A stretch of DNA of 64,000 bases. Source: Parashewanella sp965200795 (lineage in GTDB: Bacteria > Pseudomonadota > Gammaproteobacteria > Enterobacterales > Shewanellaceae). Numbering within the stretch: the stretch's first letter is position 1; each line of letters starts with the position of its first letter. The stretch is taken from contig CBDAVB010000003.1 in the NCBI GenBank assembly GCA_965200795.1, positions 124,001-188,000 of the forward strand, read 5' to 3'. Positions 45,104-55,122 of this stretch are shown in pieces. Below the pieces are notes generated by a model that saw only the letters and a list, made by a program, of their open reading frames with translations, had not been told where the DNA came from and did not search any database. Position numbers and translations under genes: made by a program.

Positions 45104-47038
45104 TCAGGAAGATTTTCTGACTCTTAAATACCACTCTGAAAGCAGTCTGACTTGCTTTTGGGTGTATCCTTTGTCCATCATTCGATTAACAAAATCATCG
45201 TGTTTCTTTTGATCATCGGAGGAGGTTTTGGCATTAAATGAAATCACCGGCAGTAAATCCTCAGTATTAGAGAACATTTTCTTCTCAATTACTGTTCTCA
45301 GTTTTTCATAACTTGTCCAGGAAGGGTTATTACCTCCGTGATTGGCTCTGGCACGAAGCACAAAGTTAACTATTTCGTTACGGAAATCTTTTGGATTACT
45401 GATACCCGCCGGTTTTTCTATTTTTTCCAGCTCAGTATTTAATGCCGTTCTGTCAAATAACTGGCCTGTTTCCGGATCGCGATATTCCTGATCCTGAATC
45501 CAGAAATCCGCGTAAGTAACATACCGGTCAAATATGTTCTGACCGTATTCAGAATAAGACTCAAGGTAGGCGGTTTGGATTTCTTTACCGATAAACTCAA
45601 CGTATTTCGGAATTAAGTACCCTTTCAGGAATTCCAGGTAGCGCTCGCCGACTTCATTCGGAAACTGTTCTTGTTCGATTTGTTTTTCAAGCACATAGAA
45701 TAAGTGAACAGGGTTAGCGGCCACCTCAGAGTTATCGAAGTTGAACACTTTTGACAGAATCTTAAATGCGAAACGAGTGGATAAACCTGTCATTCCCTCG
45801 TCTACGCCAGCGAAATCCCGGTACTCCTGATAAGACTTAGCTTTAGGATCGGTATCTTTCAAACTTTCGCCGTTGTAAACCCGCATTTTTGAATAAATGG
45901 ACGAGTTATCAGGCACCTTGATCCTTGATAGCACGGTAAATTTGGCGAGAATATCAAGGGTTGAAGGGGCGCAAGGAGCGTCAGAAAGCTCAGAATTGCT
46001 TATGAGTTTATTGTAGATTTTGATTTCTTCTGAGATACGCAAGCAATAAGGCACTTTAACGATATAAACCCGGTCTAAAAACGCCTCATTATTTTTATTA
46101 TTTTTAAAGCTGGCCCACTCAGATTCATTGGAGTGAGCCAGAATTATCCCGTTATACGGCAGAGCGGAAAGACCTTCGGTACCATTGTAATTTCCCTCCT
46201 GGGTGGCTGTAAGTAACGGATGAAGCACTTTTATCGGCGCTTTAAACATTTCCACAAATTCCATGACTCCCTGGTTAGCACGACAAAGCGCGCCGGAGTA
46301 GGCGTAGGCGTCCGCGTCATGCTGAGAAAAATGCTCTAATTGTCTGATATCGACTTTACCTACTAATGATGAAATGTCCTGGTTATTCTCATCACCCGGC
46401 TCAGTCTTGGCGATACCGATTTGGTCAAGTATCGACGGGTAAACCTTGACTACTTTGAATTTAGAGATATCACCGCCAAATTCATGCAAACGTTTTACCG
46501 CCCAAGGTGACATGATGTCTTTAAGGTAACGCTGAGGAATCCCGTATTCCTCGCTGAGGATTTTTCCGTCATCATCAGTATTAAAGAGACAAAACGGATG
46601 GTCATTCACGGGGCTGCGAACGCCGTTTGCACTCAGCACATAGATAGGACGTTCTTGCGTCAATGCCTTTAATTTTTCGGCAAGTGACGATTTACCGCCG
46701 CCTACAGGCCCTAGCAGATAGAGAATTTGCTTGGATTCCTCTAAACCTTGGGCGGAGTGTTTTAAATACGATACGATTTGTTCTATGGCTTCTTCCATAC
46801 CATAGAATTCGGAAAAAGCCGGGTAACGGTTGATTCTGCGGTTGGAGAATATTCGGCTCAGTACAGGATCTTTAGAGGTATCGACCACCTCCGGCTCACC
46901 AATAGCCATCAGCAATCGTTCTGATGCCGTTGCGTAGGCGCCTTTATCTTCTTTACAAATGTCTAAAAAGTTTTCCAGAGAATATTCTTCATCTAGTTTA
47001 CATTCATAACGTGACTGATAATGTTCAAAAATACCCAT
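45104..47038 (-). CDS. yeaG: Serine protein kinase PrkA/YeaG
   Basis: A 644-residue PrkA-family AAA+ protein kinase. The N-terminal AAA domain has Walker A LLGPVGGGKSSLAEK (about residues 107-121). The C-terminal PrkA domain includes VNFVLRARANHGGNNPSW. E. coli YeaG (644 residues) is RpoS-dependent and acts in the response to sustained nitrogen starvation. It is first in the yeaG-yeaH-ycgB operon and has a long upstream region. Confidence 0.96.
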   Translation of the reverse strand: MGIFEHYQSRYECKLDEEYSLENFLDICKEDKGAYATASERLLMAIGEPEVVDTSKDPVLSRIFSNRRINRYPAFSEFYGMEEAIEQIVSYLKHSAQGLEESKQILYLLGPVGGGKSSLAEKLKALTQERPIYVLSANGVRSPVNDHPFCLFNTDDDGKILSEEYGIPQRYLKDIMSPWAVKRLHEFGGDISKFKVVKVYPSILDQIGIAKTEPGDENNQDISSLVGKVDIRQLEHFSQHDADAYAYSGALCRANQGVMEFVEMFKAPIKVLHPLLTATQEGNYNGTEGLSALPYNGIILAHSNESEWASFKNNKNNEAFLDRVYIVKVPYCLRISEEIKIYNKLISNSELSDAPCAPSTLDILAKFTVLSRIKVPDNSSIYSKMRVYNGESLKDTDPKAKSYQEYRDFAGVDEGMTGLSTRFAFKILSKVFNFDNSEVAANPVHLFYVLEKQIEQEQFPNEVGERYLEFLKGYLIPKYVEFIGKEIQTAYLESYSEYGQNIFDRYVTYADFWIQDQEYRDPETGQLFDRTALNTELEKIEKPAGISNPKDFRNEIVNFVLRARANHGGNNPSWTSYEKLRTVIEKKMFSNTEDLLPVISFNAKTSSDDQKKHDDFVNRMMDKGYTQKQVRLLSEWYLRVRKSS

Positions 47039-47421
47039 TGTACCCCCTTAAGGTCATCAAAGATGACAAAATCATTCCCTTACAAATTAAAGTCTAGACA
47101 CAAAACCGCACCTCGCCATAAAAAAGTGAATAAAAACAATAAGGAATAGTTGCAAATGCAAATGTTTCATTGTGAATGTTTCTACAATGTGACAAGTCGT
47201 TTGGTACTGGACATGGTTAAATTAATGATTATTCATTATAGCCGGAAAAAGTCTTTCAGATATTGTTTTTAATGCTTAAATAGATAAAATCTGACACTAT
47301 AAAATTAACAAAAATTTAACTAATATATGAGTACTTTCGATAGAGTACTGATAATATGTAAACAAAAAATGTCTGGTAAGTTAACAATTGATGAACATTC
47401 TTTATTTCGACCGTCGCTAAG

Positions 47422-47447
47422 TGCCACTCCAGTACTCTGGGGCGGCA
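47422..47447 (+). terminator. Strong orphan hairpin, possible small-RNA terminator
   Basis: TGCCACTCCAG (47422-47432), loop TACT, then CTGGGGCGGCA (47437-47447), ten of eleven positions paired including one G-U. TTTTC follows shortly. No annotated gene ends here. Confidence 0.4.
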
Positions 47448-47516
47448 TTTTCAAAATTTAAACTTACAAGTTATTTCGGGGCAGTTCTTCCTTGCCCATT
47501 TTCAGGAAATTGCGGG

Positions 47517-47741
47517 TTAATGCGGACTTTCCTGCCATTCAATGCGTTCGGCCAATTGCTCAAGGTGTGACCGGTGCTCTTGATATTCGATCTCCCGGCA
47601 TTTGGTATGTACCTTGCGGCTGTCAAATATCGTAGCGGCATTCATACTTTCTTTAAACAAAATTTCGTATCGATTTCTAAGTCGGGGCTCAAGGAAGCAA
47701 GATAAGTTATTTTCAGAAAATATGTCCGTTTTTATCAGCAA
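47517..47741 (-). CDS. Hypothetical ORF, 74 codons
   Basis: Starts only with TTG (47741); an internal Met (MNAATIFDSRKVHTKCREIE) is a second candidate with a weak AAAGAAAG upstream. The C-terminal part looks protein-like (charged, helix-forming, QLAERIEWQESPH), whereas the first 25 residues do not. It may be a small gene of about 42 codons or the tail of a decayed one. No family recognised. Confidence 0.3.
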   Translation of the reverse strand: MLIKTDIFSENNLSCFLEPRLRNRYEILFKESMNAATIFDSRKVHTKCREIEYQEHRSHLEQLAERIEWQESPH

Positions 47742-47971
47742 TAATCATAGTGAGCCGCTGATCTGATCATCACTTTTCAAAAAAGTTCCGCAGAAATTAT
47801 GAAAAGTGCTGAGCGGTTAAATTATGTCCGCACTGTGCGGATATCTAGCCTTAAATATAAAAGTAGTAGTTTAAATTTTCATTGCGTAAAAAAAGTTACT
47901 AAAAAATCTTTATAGTTAAATTTAATGAGTATTAAAGAATTCTGATAACATCTTTTTATATTAAATAATCC

Positions 47972-47989
47972 CTGTAATACAACTGTAAT
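47972..47989 (+). promoter_or_regulatory. Pho box upstream of pstC
   Basis: CTGTAATACAACTGTAAT is two 7-base repeats CTGTAAT separated by four bases, against the PhoB consensus CTGTCAT-N4-CTGTCAT. A -10-like CATAAA begins about nine bases downstream, the usual PhoB geometry. It lies 91 bases before the pstC start. Confidence 0.85.
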
Positions 47990-48079
47990 CTTTTAGTCAT
48001 AAACTTCTGGACGTCAGAAAAGGCCAGTGTTTTCAGTTACCGCGGAAGAAAACACGATAATAAAAAACAGAGGTTTTTA

Positions 48080-50344
48080 ATGGAAAGTCAGGTCCAGCAG
48101 CCTGGAAACAATTCACAGTCGCTACTCACAAACAGCGGAACAACACGCAGAGCCATCAAAGATAAGGCTACCCGCATCGGAGTCTCTATCGGTGGCACCA
48201 TGGTTTTTGTTGCGCTGTTACTCATTTTTTTCTATCTGTTGTATGTCATCAAGCCCGTTTTCGACGGTGCGAGTATCAAACAGTCAACGGTAATTACCGA
48301 GCAAAACATTAATCATAATGATTCTGCCTTGATGGTGGGAAGTGATGAGCAAAATCAAGTTTTATACCGGGTTTCTGAATCTGGTTATGTTCAGTTTTAT
48401 GATGTCAGGACTGGTAATTTGATTTCTAGCTTTAGCCCGAACATTCCTGATGGGGCGGAGGTTGTCAGCAGTTCTGCATCAATGCCGAGTGAACAGATGT
48501 TCGCATTAGGTTTAAGTAACGGGCAAGCCTTGGTTATGGCGATTGAATTTGGCGTTTCTTATCCGGATAATGTGCGTACCATTACTCCGGAAGTTGCTTA
48601 TCCGGCGGGCGAAACTCCCATTGATGTTGACCCGAACGGTTCCGCGCTTAAGCATCTAGCCTTTGCTTTCAATGATGAGAAAATGTCATTTGCCTATTTA
48701 ACTTCAGCTGATCAATGGCGTATCGAACGCTTAGAAGGCGAAGAAAATATGATGACTGAAAAGATTGAATGGCAAAGTGAAGGGGCTATTATCGAGGATG
48801 CTCCCGTTAATGTCGCTAAAGTTTTACTCACTCCGGATCAGCGTCAGTTAATGCTCAAATCTACGGACAAAATTTTTATTTACGACATCAATTACCTTGA
48901 CGAGTTAAGCTTGCTTCAGGTGCTTAACCTGGAAATTAATGACGCGAAAGTATCTGATGTTGAGTTACTTGCTGGCGCAAGCTCGTTAATTGTTACATAC
49001 GACAACGGTGTTATTAGCCAATATTTTCAGGTGAACAGCGCTAAGGGACGTTTATATCAGTTGATTCGCGGCTTTGATAATGTTCCGCCCGTTAAGGCAA
49101 TGGCTACTGAGTTTTACCGGAAAAGTTTTGTTGTTGTAGGCCCTGAAGGTCAGCTTACCTTGTTATATACAACAAGTAACAGAGAGCTTCTTAGTAAGAA
49201 GTTTGATATTCCGCGCCCGCAATCTCTTGGTTTTAACCCTCGCTCCAACGGTCTGGTTGTTGAGTCCAATAATAAGCTTCATTTATTCGCGGTCGATAAT
49301 CCGCATCCTGAGGTTTCATGGAGTGCGTTATGGGAAAAAGTTTGGTATGAAGGCTACCCTGAGCCTGAATATGTTTGGCAGTCTACTTCCGGTTCAGATG
49401 ATTTCGAGGCGAAACTGAGCCTGATGCCGCTGGCATTCGGTACCATGAAAGCGGCGTTTTACGCCATGTTATTCGCGGTGCCTTTAGCCATTGCCGGAGC
49501 GATTTATACCGCTTACTTTATGTCGTCACAGGTCAGAGGTTTTATTAAACCGACCATCGAAATCATGGAAGCGTTACCCACGGTTATTTTGGGGTTCTTA
49601 GCGGGTTTATGGTTAGCGCCGCTGATCGAAGAGAACTTACCGGGCATCGTTATTTTGCTGATATTACTGCCGGTATCAATTTTGTTATCCGCGTTTACCT
49701 GGAGCAAATTACCGCTTAACTGGAAGCAGCGCCTGCCCGAAATGTACCAGGAGCTGATGCTGATCCCGGTGATCTGTTTCGTGGGCTGGTTATCTCTCGC
49801 ATTAAGCCCGACCTTTGAAGCGGTCTTCTTCGGCGGTGATACCCGTGCTTTTATCACCAATGAACTTGGTATTACGTTTGACCAGCGTAACGCATTGGTT
49901 GTTGGCATAGCCATGGGTTTCGCGGTGATTCCAACCATTTTTTCGATTGCTGAGGACGCCATCTTCTCAGTGCCACGTCATTTATCTAACGGCAGCTTAG
50001 CGTTGGGAGCGACCCAATGGCAGACCCTGACAAGAGTGGTTCTGCTAACGGCGAGCCCGGGAATTTTCTCGGCGGTGATGATGGGCTTAGGCCGCGCGGT
50101 CGGTGAGACCATGATTGTTCTGATGGCGACAGGTAACACCGCGATTATGGAATGGAGTGTGTTCCAGGGAATGCGTACTCTGGCGGCGAACATTGCGGTA
50201 GAAATGCCTGAATCCGCGATTGGCAGCTCGCATTACCGGGTGCTGTTCCTGGCGGCATTTGTGTTGTTTGTGTTTACTTTCTTCTTTAACACCATCGCTG
50301 AAGTCGTCAGACAAAGACTGCGTGAAAAATATAGCTCACTATAA
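48080..50344 (+). CDS. pstC: Phosphate ABC transporter permease PstC, long form
   Basis: A 754-residue permease. One N-terminal helix (about 34-58, VSIGGTMVFVALLLIFFYLL) anchors a periplasmic region of about 380 residues that reads like beta-propeller strands. The C-terminal 300 residues are the PstC membrane core, including IEIMEALPTVILGFLAGLWL and SLALGATQWQTLTRVVLLTA. Long PstC forms are known from Vibrio and Shewanella relatives. The Pho box upstream implies PhoB control. pstS is not in the window. Confidence 0.92.
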   Translation: MESQVQQPGNNSQSLLTNSGTTRRAIKDKATRIGVSIGGTMVFVALLLIFFYLLYVIKPVFDGASIKQSTVITEQNINHNDSALMVGSDEQNQVLYRVSESGYVQFYDVRTGNLISSFSPNIPDGAEVVSSSASMPSEQMFALGLSNGQALVMAIEFGVSYPDNVRTITPEVAYPAGETPIDVDPNGSALKHLAFAFNDEKMSFAYLTSADQWRIERLEGEENMMTEKIEWQSEGAIIEDAPVNVAKVLLTPDQRQLMLKSTDKIFIYDINYLDELSLLQVLNLEINDAKVSDVELLAGASSLIVTYDNGVISQYFQVNSAKGRLYQLIRGFDNVPPVKAMATEFYRKSFVVVGPEGQLTLLYTTSNRELLSKKFDIPRPQSLGFNPRSNGLVVESNNKLHLFAVDNPHPEVSWSALWEKVWYEGYPEPEYVWQSTSGSDDFEAKLSLMPLAFGTMKAAFYAMLFAVPLAIAGAIYTAYFMSSQVRGFIKPTIEIMEALPTVILGFLAGLWLAPLIEENLPGIVILLILLPVSILLSAFTWSKLPLNWKQRLPEMYQELMLIPVICFVGWLSLALSPTFEAVFFGGDTRAFITNELGITFDQRNALVVGIAMGFAVIPTIFSIAEDAIFSVPRHLSNGSLALGATQWQTLTRVVLLTASPGIFSAVMMGLGRAVGETMIVLMATGNTAIMEWSVFQGMRTLAANIAVEMPESAIGSSHYRVLFLAAFVLFVFTFFFNTIAEVVRQRLREKYSSL

Positions 50345-50412
50345 GAATTCCAAGGATCAGAAGATGATTTATCTATCAATAACTTTAAATCAGAGCTTAA
50401 GAGGTTCACGAA

Positions 50413-52065
50413 ATGGGTAAGTGGTTTAAGTCCGGCTCGCCGTGGATCTGGATGACAGGTGGCGCGGTGAGTCTAAGTTTGATTGCCGTATTAGGTTTAC
50501 TCTTGCTTATCGCGTGGCGGGGGCTGAGTTACTTCTGGCCTTCTGATATTTATCAGTGGCAATTGAAAGATCAACACGGCAAAGCATCGACCTTAATCGG
50601 TGAGATTTATGATCGTGAAGAAGTGCCGGCTGAACGCCTGGAGTCGGCAGGCCATAAATTCGCAAACCATCCGGGAGAGACGGTTACGCGTTATTTAATT
50701 AAAACCGGTAACCGTGAGCGTGTCAGTCTGGATTTCCGCTGGATTCTCGCGACTGATATTCAAAGCCGCTCCGCGCCCGAAGGCATTGCTAAATTTGAGC
50801 GCAGCAAAAACGGTAATTTTTATGGTTATCCTAAAGCTGTCATCGTTGACGGTAAAAAAGTATCGGGTTCAGATTTAAAGGCCGTGCTTGAGAAGCAAAT
50901 TGACAGAGCGGGAGAACTTTCTGATAAAGCCCGCTCACTGCAAAAAAGCGAAATTGGTACTATCAATTACCAGTTAGAGAAGTTACGCCTTGAAGCACGG
51001 AAACTTGAATTAGAAGGTAAACTCACTGAAGCTAAAAAATCAGAGTTCGCTGATAAGAAAGCACGGCTCAACAAAGACTATAAAGTATTAGAAAAAGAAT
51101 TTTTTGCCCTGAAAAAGAAAGCGGGGCGTGACTCTGTGTTGGTTCAGGATATGACCGGCGAAACCGTTACGTTGCCGCTTGACTCCGTTTTGGATGTCAC
51201 ATTCGTCAATAGAATGGGCTTTTTTGACAAGACGGGTCACTGGTTTATCAGCGTGGGCAAATTTATCGCTGACGATCCCCGTGAGGCAAACACAGAAGGC
51301 GGAGTATTTCCGGCGATTTTCGGCACGGTATTTATGGTATTGCTGATGGCGGTAATTGTCACGCCGTTCGGGGTAATCGCGGCGATTTACTTACATGAAT
51401 ACGCAAAAAAAGGCCCGGTTACCAAAATGATCCGAATTGCGGTTATCAACTTAGCGGGTGTGCCGTCAATTGTTTACGGTGTGTTTGGTTTAGGTTTCTT
51501 CGTTTACATGGTCGGCGGCTCAATTGACCGGCTGTTTTACCCGGAAGCGTTACCGTCACCGACATTCGGTTCACCGGGTGTGATCTGGTCAGCGTTAACC
51601 CTGGCAATTCTCACTTTGCCTGTGGTTATTGTATCTACGGAAGAGGGGTTAAGTCGTATTCCGAGCTCGGTCAGACAAGGCAGCTTAGCGCTTGGCGCGA
51701 CTAAGGCTGAAACCTTGTGGCGAATTGTGATTCCGATGGCGAGTCCGGCGATCATGACAGGATTAATTCTCGCTGTTGCCCGCGCCGCCGGTGAAGTCGC
51801 TCCGTTAATGCTGGTGGGTGTGGTTAAATTAGCGCCGACATTGCCGATAGATATGAATTTTCCGTTCATTCACTTAGAGCGTAAGTTCATGCACTTAGGT
51901 TTCCATATTTATGATGTCGGCTTCCAAAGCCCGAACGTAGAAGCGGCGAGACCTTTAGTTTACGCGACCTCGTTCTTATTAGTGTCAGTTATTGTCGCGC
52001 TAAACTTAACGGCGATCAGCGTGCGCAATCACTTACGTGAAAAGTATCGTTCATTAGAACATTAA
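50413..52065 (+). CDS. pstA: Phosphate ABC transporter permease PstA, long form
   Basis: A 550-residue permease. An N-terminal helix (about 15-37) is followed by a periplasmic domain with a charged coiled-coil stretch near 155-240 (KLRLEARKLELEGKLTEAKK). The membrane core from about 295 contains SLALGATKAETLWRIVIPMA, the permease EAA-type loop. It is paired with long-form PstC and sits 68 bases downstream. Confidence 0.92.
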   Translation: MGKWFKSGSPWIWMTGGAVSLSLIAVLGLLLLIAWRGLSYFWPSDIYQWQLKDQHGKASTLIGEIYDREEVPAERLESAGHKFANHPGETVTRYLIKTGNRERVSLDFRWILATDIQSRSAPEGIAKFERSKNGNFYGYPKAVIVDGKKVSGSDLKAVLEKQIDRAGELSDKARSLQKSEIGTINYQLEKLRLEARKLELEGKLTEAKKSEFADKKARLNKDYKVLEKEFFALKKKAGRDSVLVQDMTGETVTLPLDSVLDVTFVNRMGFFDKTGHWFISVGKFIADDPREANTEGGVFPAIFGTVFMVLLMAVIVTPFGVIAAIYLHEYAKKGPVTKMIRIAVINLAGVPSIVYGVFGLGFFVYMVGGSIDRLFYPEALPSPTFGSPGVIWSALTLAILTLPVVIVSTEEGLSRIPSSVRQGSLALGATKAETLWRIVIPMASPAIMTGLILAVARAAGEVAPLMLVGVVKLAPTLPIDMNFPFIHLERKFMHLGFHIYDVGFQSPNVEAARPLVYATSFLLVSVIVALNLTAISVRNHLREKYRSLEH

Positions 52066-52137
52066 TAGATTAACGAATTTAGAGTGGTTGTAATAACCGC
52101 TACTGATAAGAATTACCTGATTTAATTAGGAAAGAAA

Positions 52138-52962
52138 ATGATTTCAATCGACCAAGAAAAACTAAACACGGATGCCGAAGTCATCGATTTAGCGACATTA
52201 ACCGCAGCGGAAACCGCGCTTGAGATTCGTGATCTTGACTTGCACTATGGTGATAAACAGGCGCTGATTGATGTTTCAATGAAAATCCCTAAAAAGCAAG
52301 TCACGGCTTTTATCGGCCCGAGTGGTTGCGGTAAATCAACTTTACTTCGCTGTATAAACCGCATGAATGACTTAGTTGACAATTGTTATATTGACGGTCA
52401 GATTCTGCTGGGCGGTCAAAACATTTATGATAAAGCGGTTGATGTGGCGGCTTTGAGACGCAATATAGGAATGGTGTTCCAACGCCCGAATCCGTTTCCG
52501 AAATCAATTTATGAAAATGTGGTTTACGGTCTGCGCCTTCAAGGCATTAACAATCGTCGTGTTTTAGATGAGGCCTGTGAGCGTTCATTACGTGGCGCGG
52601 CCATCTGGGATGAAGTAAAGGATCGTCTGCATGACAATGCTTTTGGTTTGTCCGGCGGTCAGCAGCAAAGACTTGTTATCGCGAGAGCCATCGCGATTGA
52701 ACCTGAAGTGCTTCTTCTCGATGAGCCGACATCAGCGCTTGATCCAATCTCAACATTGACCATTGAAGAGCTGATAACTGATCTAAAATCTAAATATACT
52801 GTTGTTATCGTTACTCATAACATGCAGCAGGCGGCGCGCGTTTCCGATCAAACGGCATTTATGTATATGGGTGAGTTAATTGAATATGCCGATACCAACA
52901 CCATATTCACCACACCTAAGCAGAAGAAAACTGAAGATTACATTACAGGCCGTTACGGATAA
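52138..52962 (+). CDS. pstB: Phosphate ABC transporter ATPase PstB
   Basis: A 274-residue ABC ATPase. Walker A GPSGCGKST is at 60-68, signature LSGGQQQR and Walker B VLLLDEPTSALD follow. It drives phosphate import and signals with PhoU to PhoR. The ATG is 72 bases after pstA and 20 bases before phoU. Confidence 0.98.
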   Translation: MISIDQEKLNTDAEVIDLATLTAAETALEIRDLDLHYGDKQALIDVSMKIPKKQVTAFIGPSGCGKSTLLRCINRMNDLVDNCYIDGQILLGGQNIYDKAVDVAALRRNIGMVFQRPNPFPKSIYENVVYGLRLQGINNRRVLDEACERSLRGAAIWDEVKDRLHDNAFGLSGGQQQRLVIARAIAIEPEVLLLDEPTSALDPISTLTIEELITDLKSKYTVVIVTHNMQQAARVSDQTAFMYMGELIEYADTNTIFTTPKQKKTEDYITGRYG

Positions 52963-52982
52963 AAGTTTTAGGAAGTAAACAT

Positions 52983-53534
52983 ATGGAAAACATAAGCTTA
53001 AATAAACACATTTCCGGTCAGTTTAACGCTGAGCTGGAAGATATCCGTAATCGGGTTCTGGCAATGGGCGGTTTAGTTGAACGTCAGCTTGAGCAGTCAC
53101 TTGATGCGTTAAGTACATTAGATGCTGAATTAGCACAAAAAATTATTGACGGCGATCATAAAGTCAACGGCATGGAAGTTGCCATTGATGAGGAGTGCAC
53201 GCGCATCATTGCTAAACGTCAGCCTGCGGCGAGTGATTTGCGTTTAATTATAGCGATTTCTAAAACCATCGCTGATTTAGAGCGTATCGGTGACGCCTGC
53301 GTTCGTATCGCAACCGCGGCGCTGGAAAAAAGAAATAAAAATGAACAACCGTTATTGGTGAGCATTGAAAGTATGGGTCGTCATGCGACCCGTACTCTGC
53401 ACGCGACGCTTGATGCTTTGGCGAGAATGGATGCTGATACGGCTTTTGAGCTGCATAAAGAAGACGCGAAATTAGATAAAGAATATGAGGGGATTATCCG
53501 TCAGTTAATGACTTATATGATGGAAGATCCTTAG
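52983..53534 (+). CDS. phoU: Phosphate signalling protein PhoU, C-terminally truncated
   Basis: PhoU links the Pst transporter to PhoR and keeps the Pho regulon off when phosphate is plentiful. This copy has 183 residues against about 235-240 in the family. It runs normally (MENISLNKHISGQFNAELED, SKTIADLERIGDACVRIAT) up to QLMTYMMEDP and stops. Other PhoU proteins continue from EDP into the second metal-binding E-R-I-G-D-H helix, which is missing. The sequence after the stop is unlike phoU, and two ISs follow within 1.6 kb. Loss by an IS-linked rearrangement is likely. It could be inactive, which would derepress Pho genes. Confidence 0.88.
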   Translation: MENISLNKHISGQFNAELEDIRNRVLAMGGLVERQLEQSLDALSTLDAELAQKIIDGDHKVNGMEVAIDEECTRIIAKRQPAASDLRLIIAISKTIADLERIGDACVRIATAALEKRNKNEQPLLVSIESMGRHATRTLHATLDALARMDADTAFELHKEDAKLDKEYEGIIRQLMTYMMEDP

Positions 53535-53635
53535 TCGGTACTGAAAAACATAACTTCAAGATTTAAAATGTACGGCATCTGATTTACGCAAAATTCAGAA
53601 CCGTACCCAAAAGCAACATTTCTTATATTTCGCAT

Positions 53636-54990
53636 CAATTTCACTACAAAATAGTCAAAACTCACCATCTTTTTCGAGCAAAAAGAAAATGGCTAACCAC
53701 TTTCTCAAGTTCCAGGCACACGCAGCCATTAGAAGGTTTATTGAGTCGCCAACACTGCCCTTTAACCAGTTCTTACACAGCCTAAAATCACTCTTCAAAT
53801 GCCCGATTACTGGTTCAATTGTTGCCCGTTTTTTACAGAGTTCACTTTTGCGTTTTCTCTTTGCTTGCGAGTCCCGTTTTAATGGCCGGCTAGGGATAAC
53901 AACTTCTTGGTCAACATACTGCATACACCCTTTATAGCCTTTATCTACAACGGCTGTAGTGATTTTACTCTTTCGGTGTTTATGGGCATGGTCAAGTGCA
54001 GGCTCTAAGCAATTTTGAGTCGTGTTCATGTTTGTCATGACTGGTTACACCAATGATTAATTGACTCTGCTCTGTGAGCACGACAGAAGCCTTTTTACCA
54101 TACTCGTATGGCTTATGGTCTTTGCCTTTCCCTACGCAGTAAACATCGGGTTCATGAAGACTGTAAATCTTATTTTTATCTTTACGTTGCTGTGTAATGG
54201 CTTTTTCATAATTGGAAAAATTCTCTTTTTGTAAATCAAGGACATCTTGTGGAAGTTTGCGTTGTAGCTCCCTTAAAAGCTTACCTGCGATAACACGTAA
54301 CCTTTTTAACGCTCTTCTGGCTTTGCTTCGATTTTTGGCATGTCTAAAGCTTCGACAGTCAATGCGTAGCTGTTTGACTTCTTTGACATAAGTACGTCTT
54401 TGCTTGATCCCAAATACTTTGGCAAGTTTATTGAGTCGGTTAATCACCTTGATGGCAAGCTTGCTATCTGTCGGATAAGTAATGGCTTTTTCTTGGACGG
54501 TTGTATCAACGTACACGGTGTCATCTTCAGCTTTGTCACCGTGTAAAGCCACAGATAATGCAAAGATTTTTTCACAGCCTTTTTCACCGATGCGCTTACG
54601 AAAAACACTGAGTTCACTGGCATCACAAGGGCGTGCTGTTTGAAACTCTGTCTCACCACAAAACACTTGAAAATACACGTTCATCAGCCACTCATCGACC
54701 AAGGCTTCATCGCTGAGTTTGTAAAGTTGCTTGAGTATTAGCAAACCGCACATCAACCGAATTGGCTTCGCTTTACGACCTAATTTTTTGTATAACGGCT
54801 TGAACTCTTCTTCCAACGCTCGCCAATCAAAGGCATTAGCTAAAATGAGTAAAGGGTGAGTTTGCAGAAGTTGGTCTGTGATATTAAACAGACTGTCATG
54901 AGGTAAATTTGACGGGCTTTCTTTGAGCATTTTTAGCACCCAAAACGACCAGAAACCATAGGTTAACTATATCATTTCTGGTCGAAATTG
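53636..54990 (-). mobile_element. IS5-superfamily insertion sequence, approximate bounds
   Basis: Bounds are set on the short inverted CAATTTC (53636) and GAAATTG (to 54990), beyond which the match is weak (12 of 20). No target duplication is evident. A perfect 10-bp inverted repeat CGACCAGAAA / TTTCTGGTCG (54946-54984) lies at the transposase 5' end and could be part of the end structure. It lies just after truncated phoU. Confidence 0.65.
53655..54939 (-). pseudogene. IS5-type transposase, frameshifted
   Basis: The upstream part (54939-53992) encodes the N-terminal domain and the first catalytic Asp (VYVDTTVQEKAITYPTD) and runs into HDKHEHDSKLLRACT and a stop. The downstream frame (54038-53655) carries the second Asp (AVVDKGYKG) and the Glu (RATIEPVIGHLKSDFRL). 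The overlap reads CTTAGAGCC on the coding strand; removing one A gives CTTGAGCC and joins the frames as SKLLEPALDHAH. So there is one extra base near 54015. Neither part has the full triad. Confidence 0.85.
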
Positions 54991-55122
54991 AATGTATCAA
55001 ATAGCTATATTTTATTAGAGATCAGAATGTTAGATGTTTTTCATGGCCGACTACTTATCCAACGAAGCGGTAACAAAATCCAAAAAGCTCTTGTCAAAAA
55101 ACACGGCATCATCTTACTTTAA

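Larger units (their letters stand above)
47039..48079. other. About 1-kb intergenic region between divergent yeaG and pstC
   Basis: AT-rich with no secure gene. It holds promoters for both operons, a strong hairpin at 47422-47447, a 74-codon leftward ORF at 47517-47741 and the Pho box at 47972-47989. AGTACT hexamers recur near 47331, 47345 and 47431. The hairpin could be the end of a small RNA transcribed rightwards from about 47300, but I cannot show a promoter. Confidence 0.5.

Noticed and set aside
43773..47038. yeaG-yeaH-ycgB as a new defence-like kinase/VWA system
   Set aside because: The three families are well known as a conserved stress module, so the arrangement is not new.
47465..47483. 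Similarity of AAGTTATTTCGGGGCAGTT to the right end of the 8.1-kb inverted-repeat element
   Set aside because: Seventeen of nineteen matching bases in a 64-kb window is expected by chance, and no second end is present nearby.
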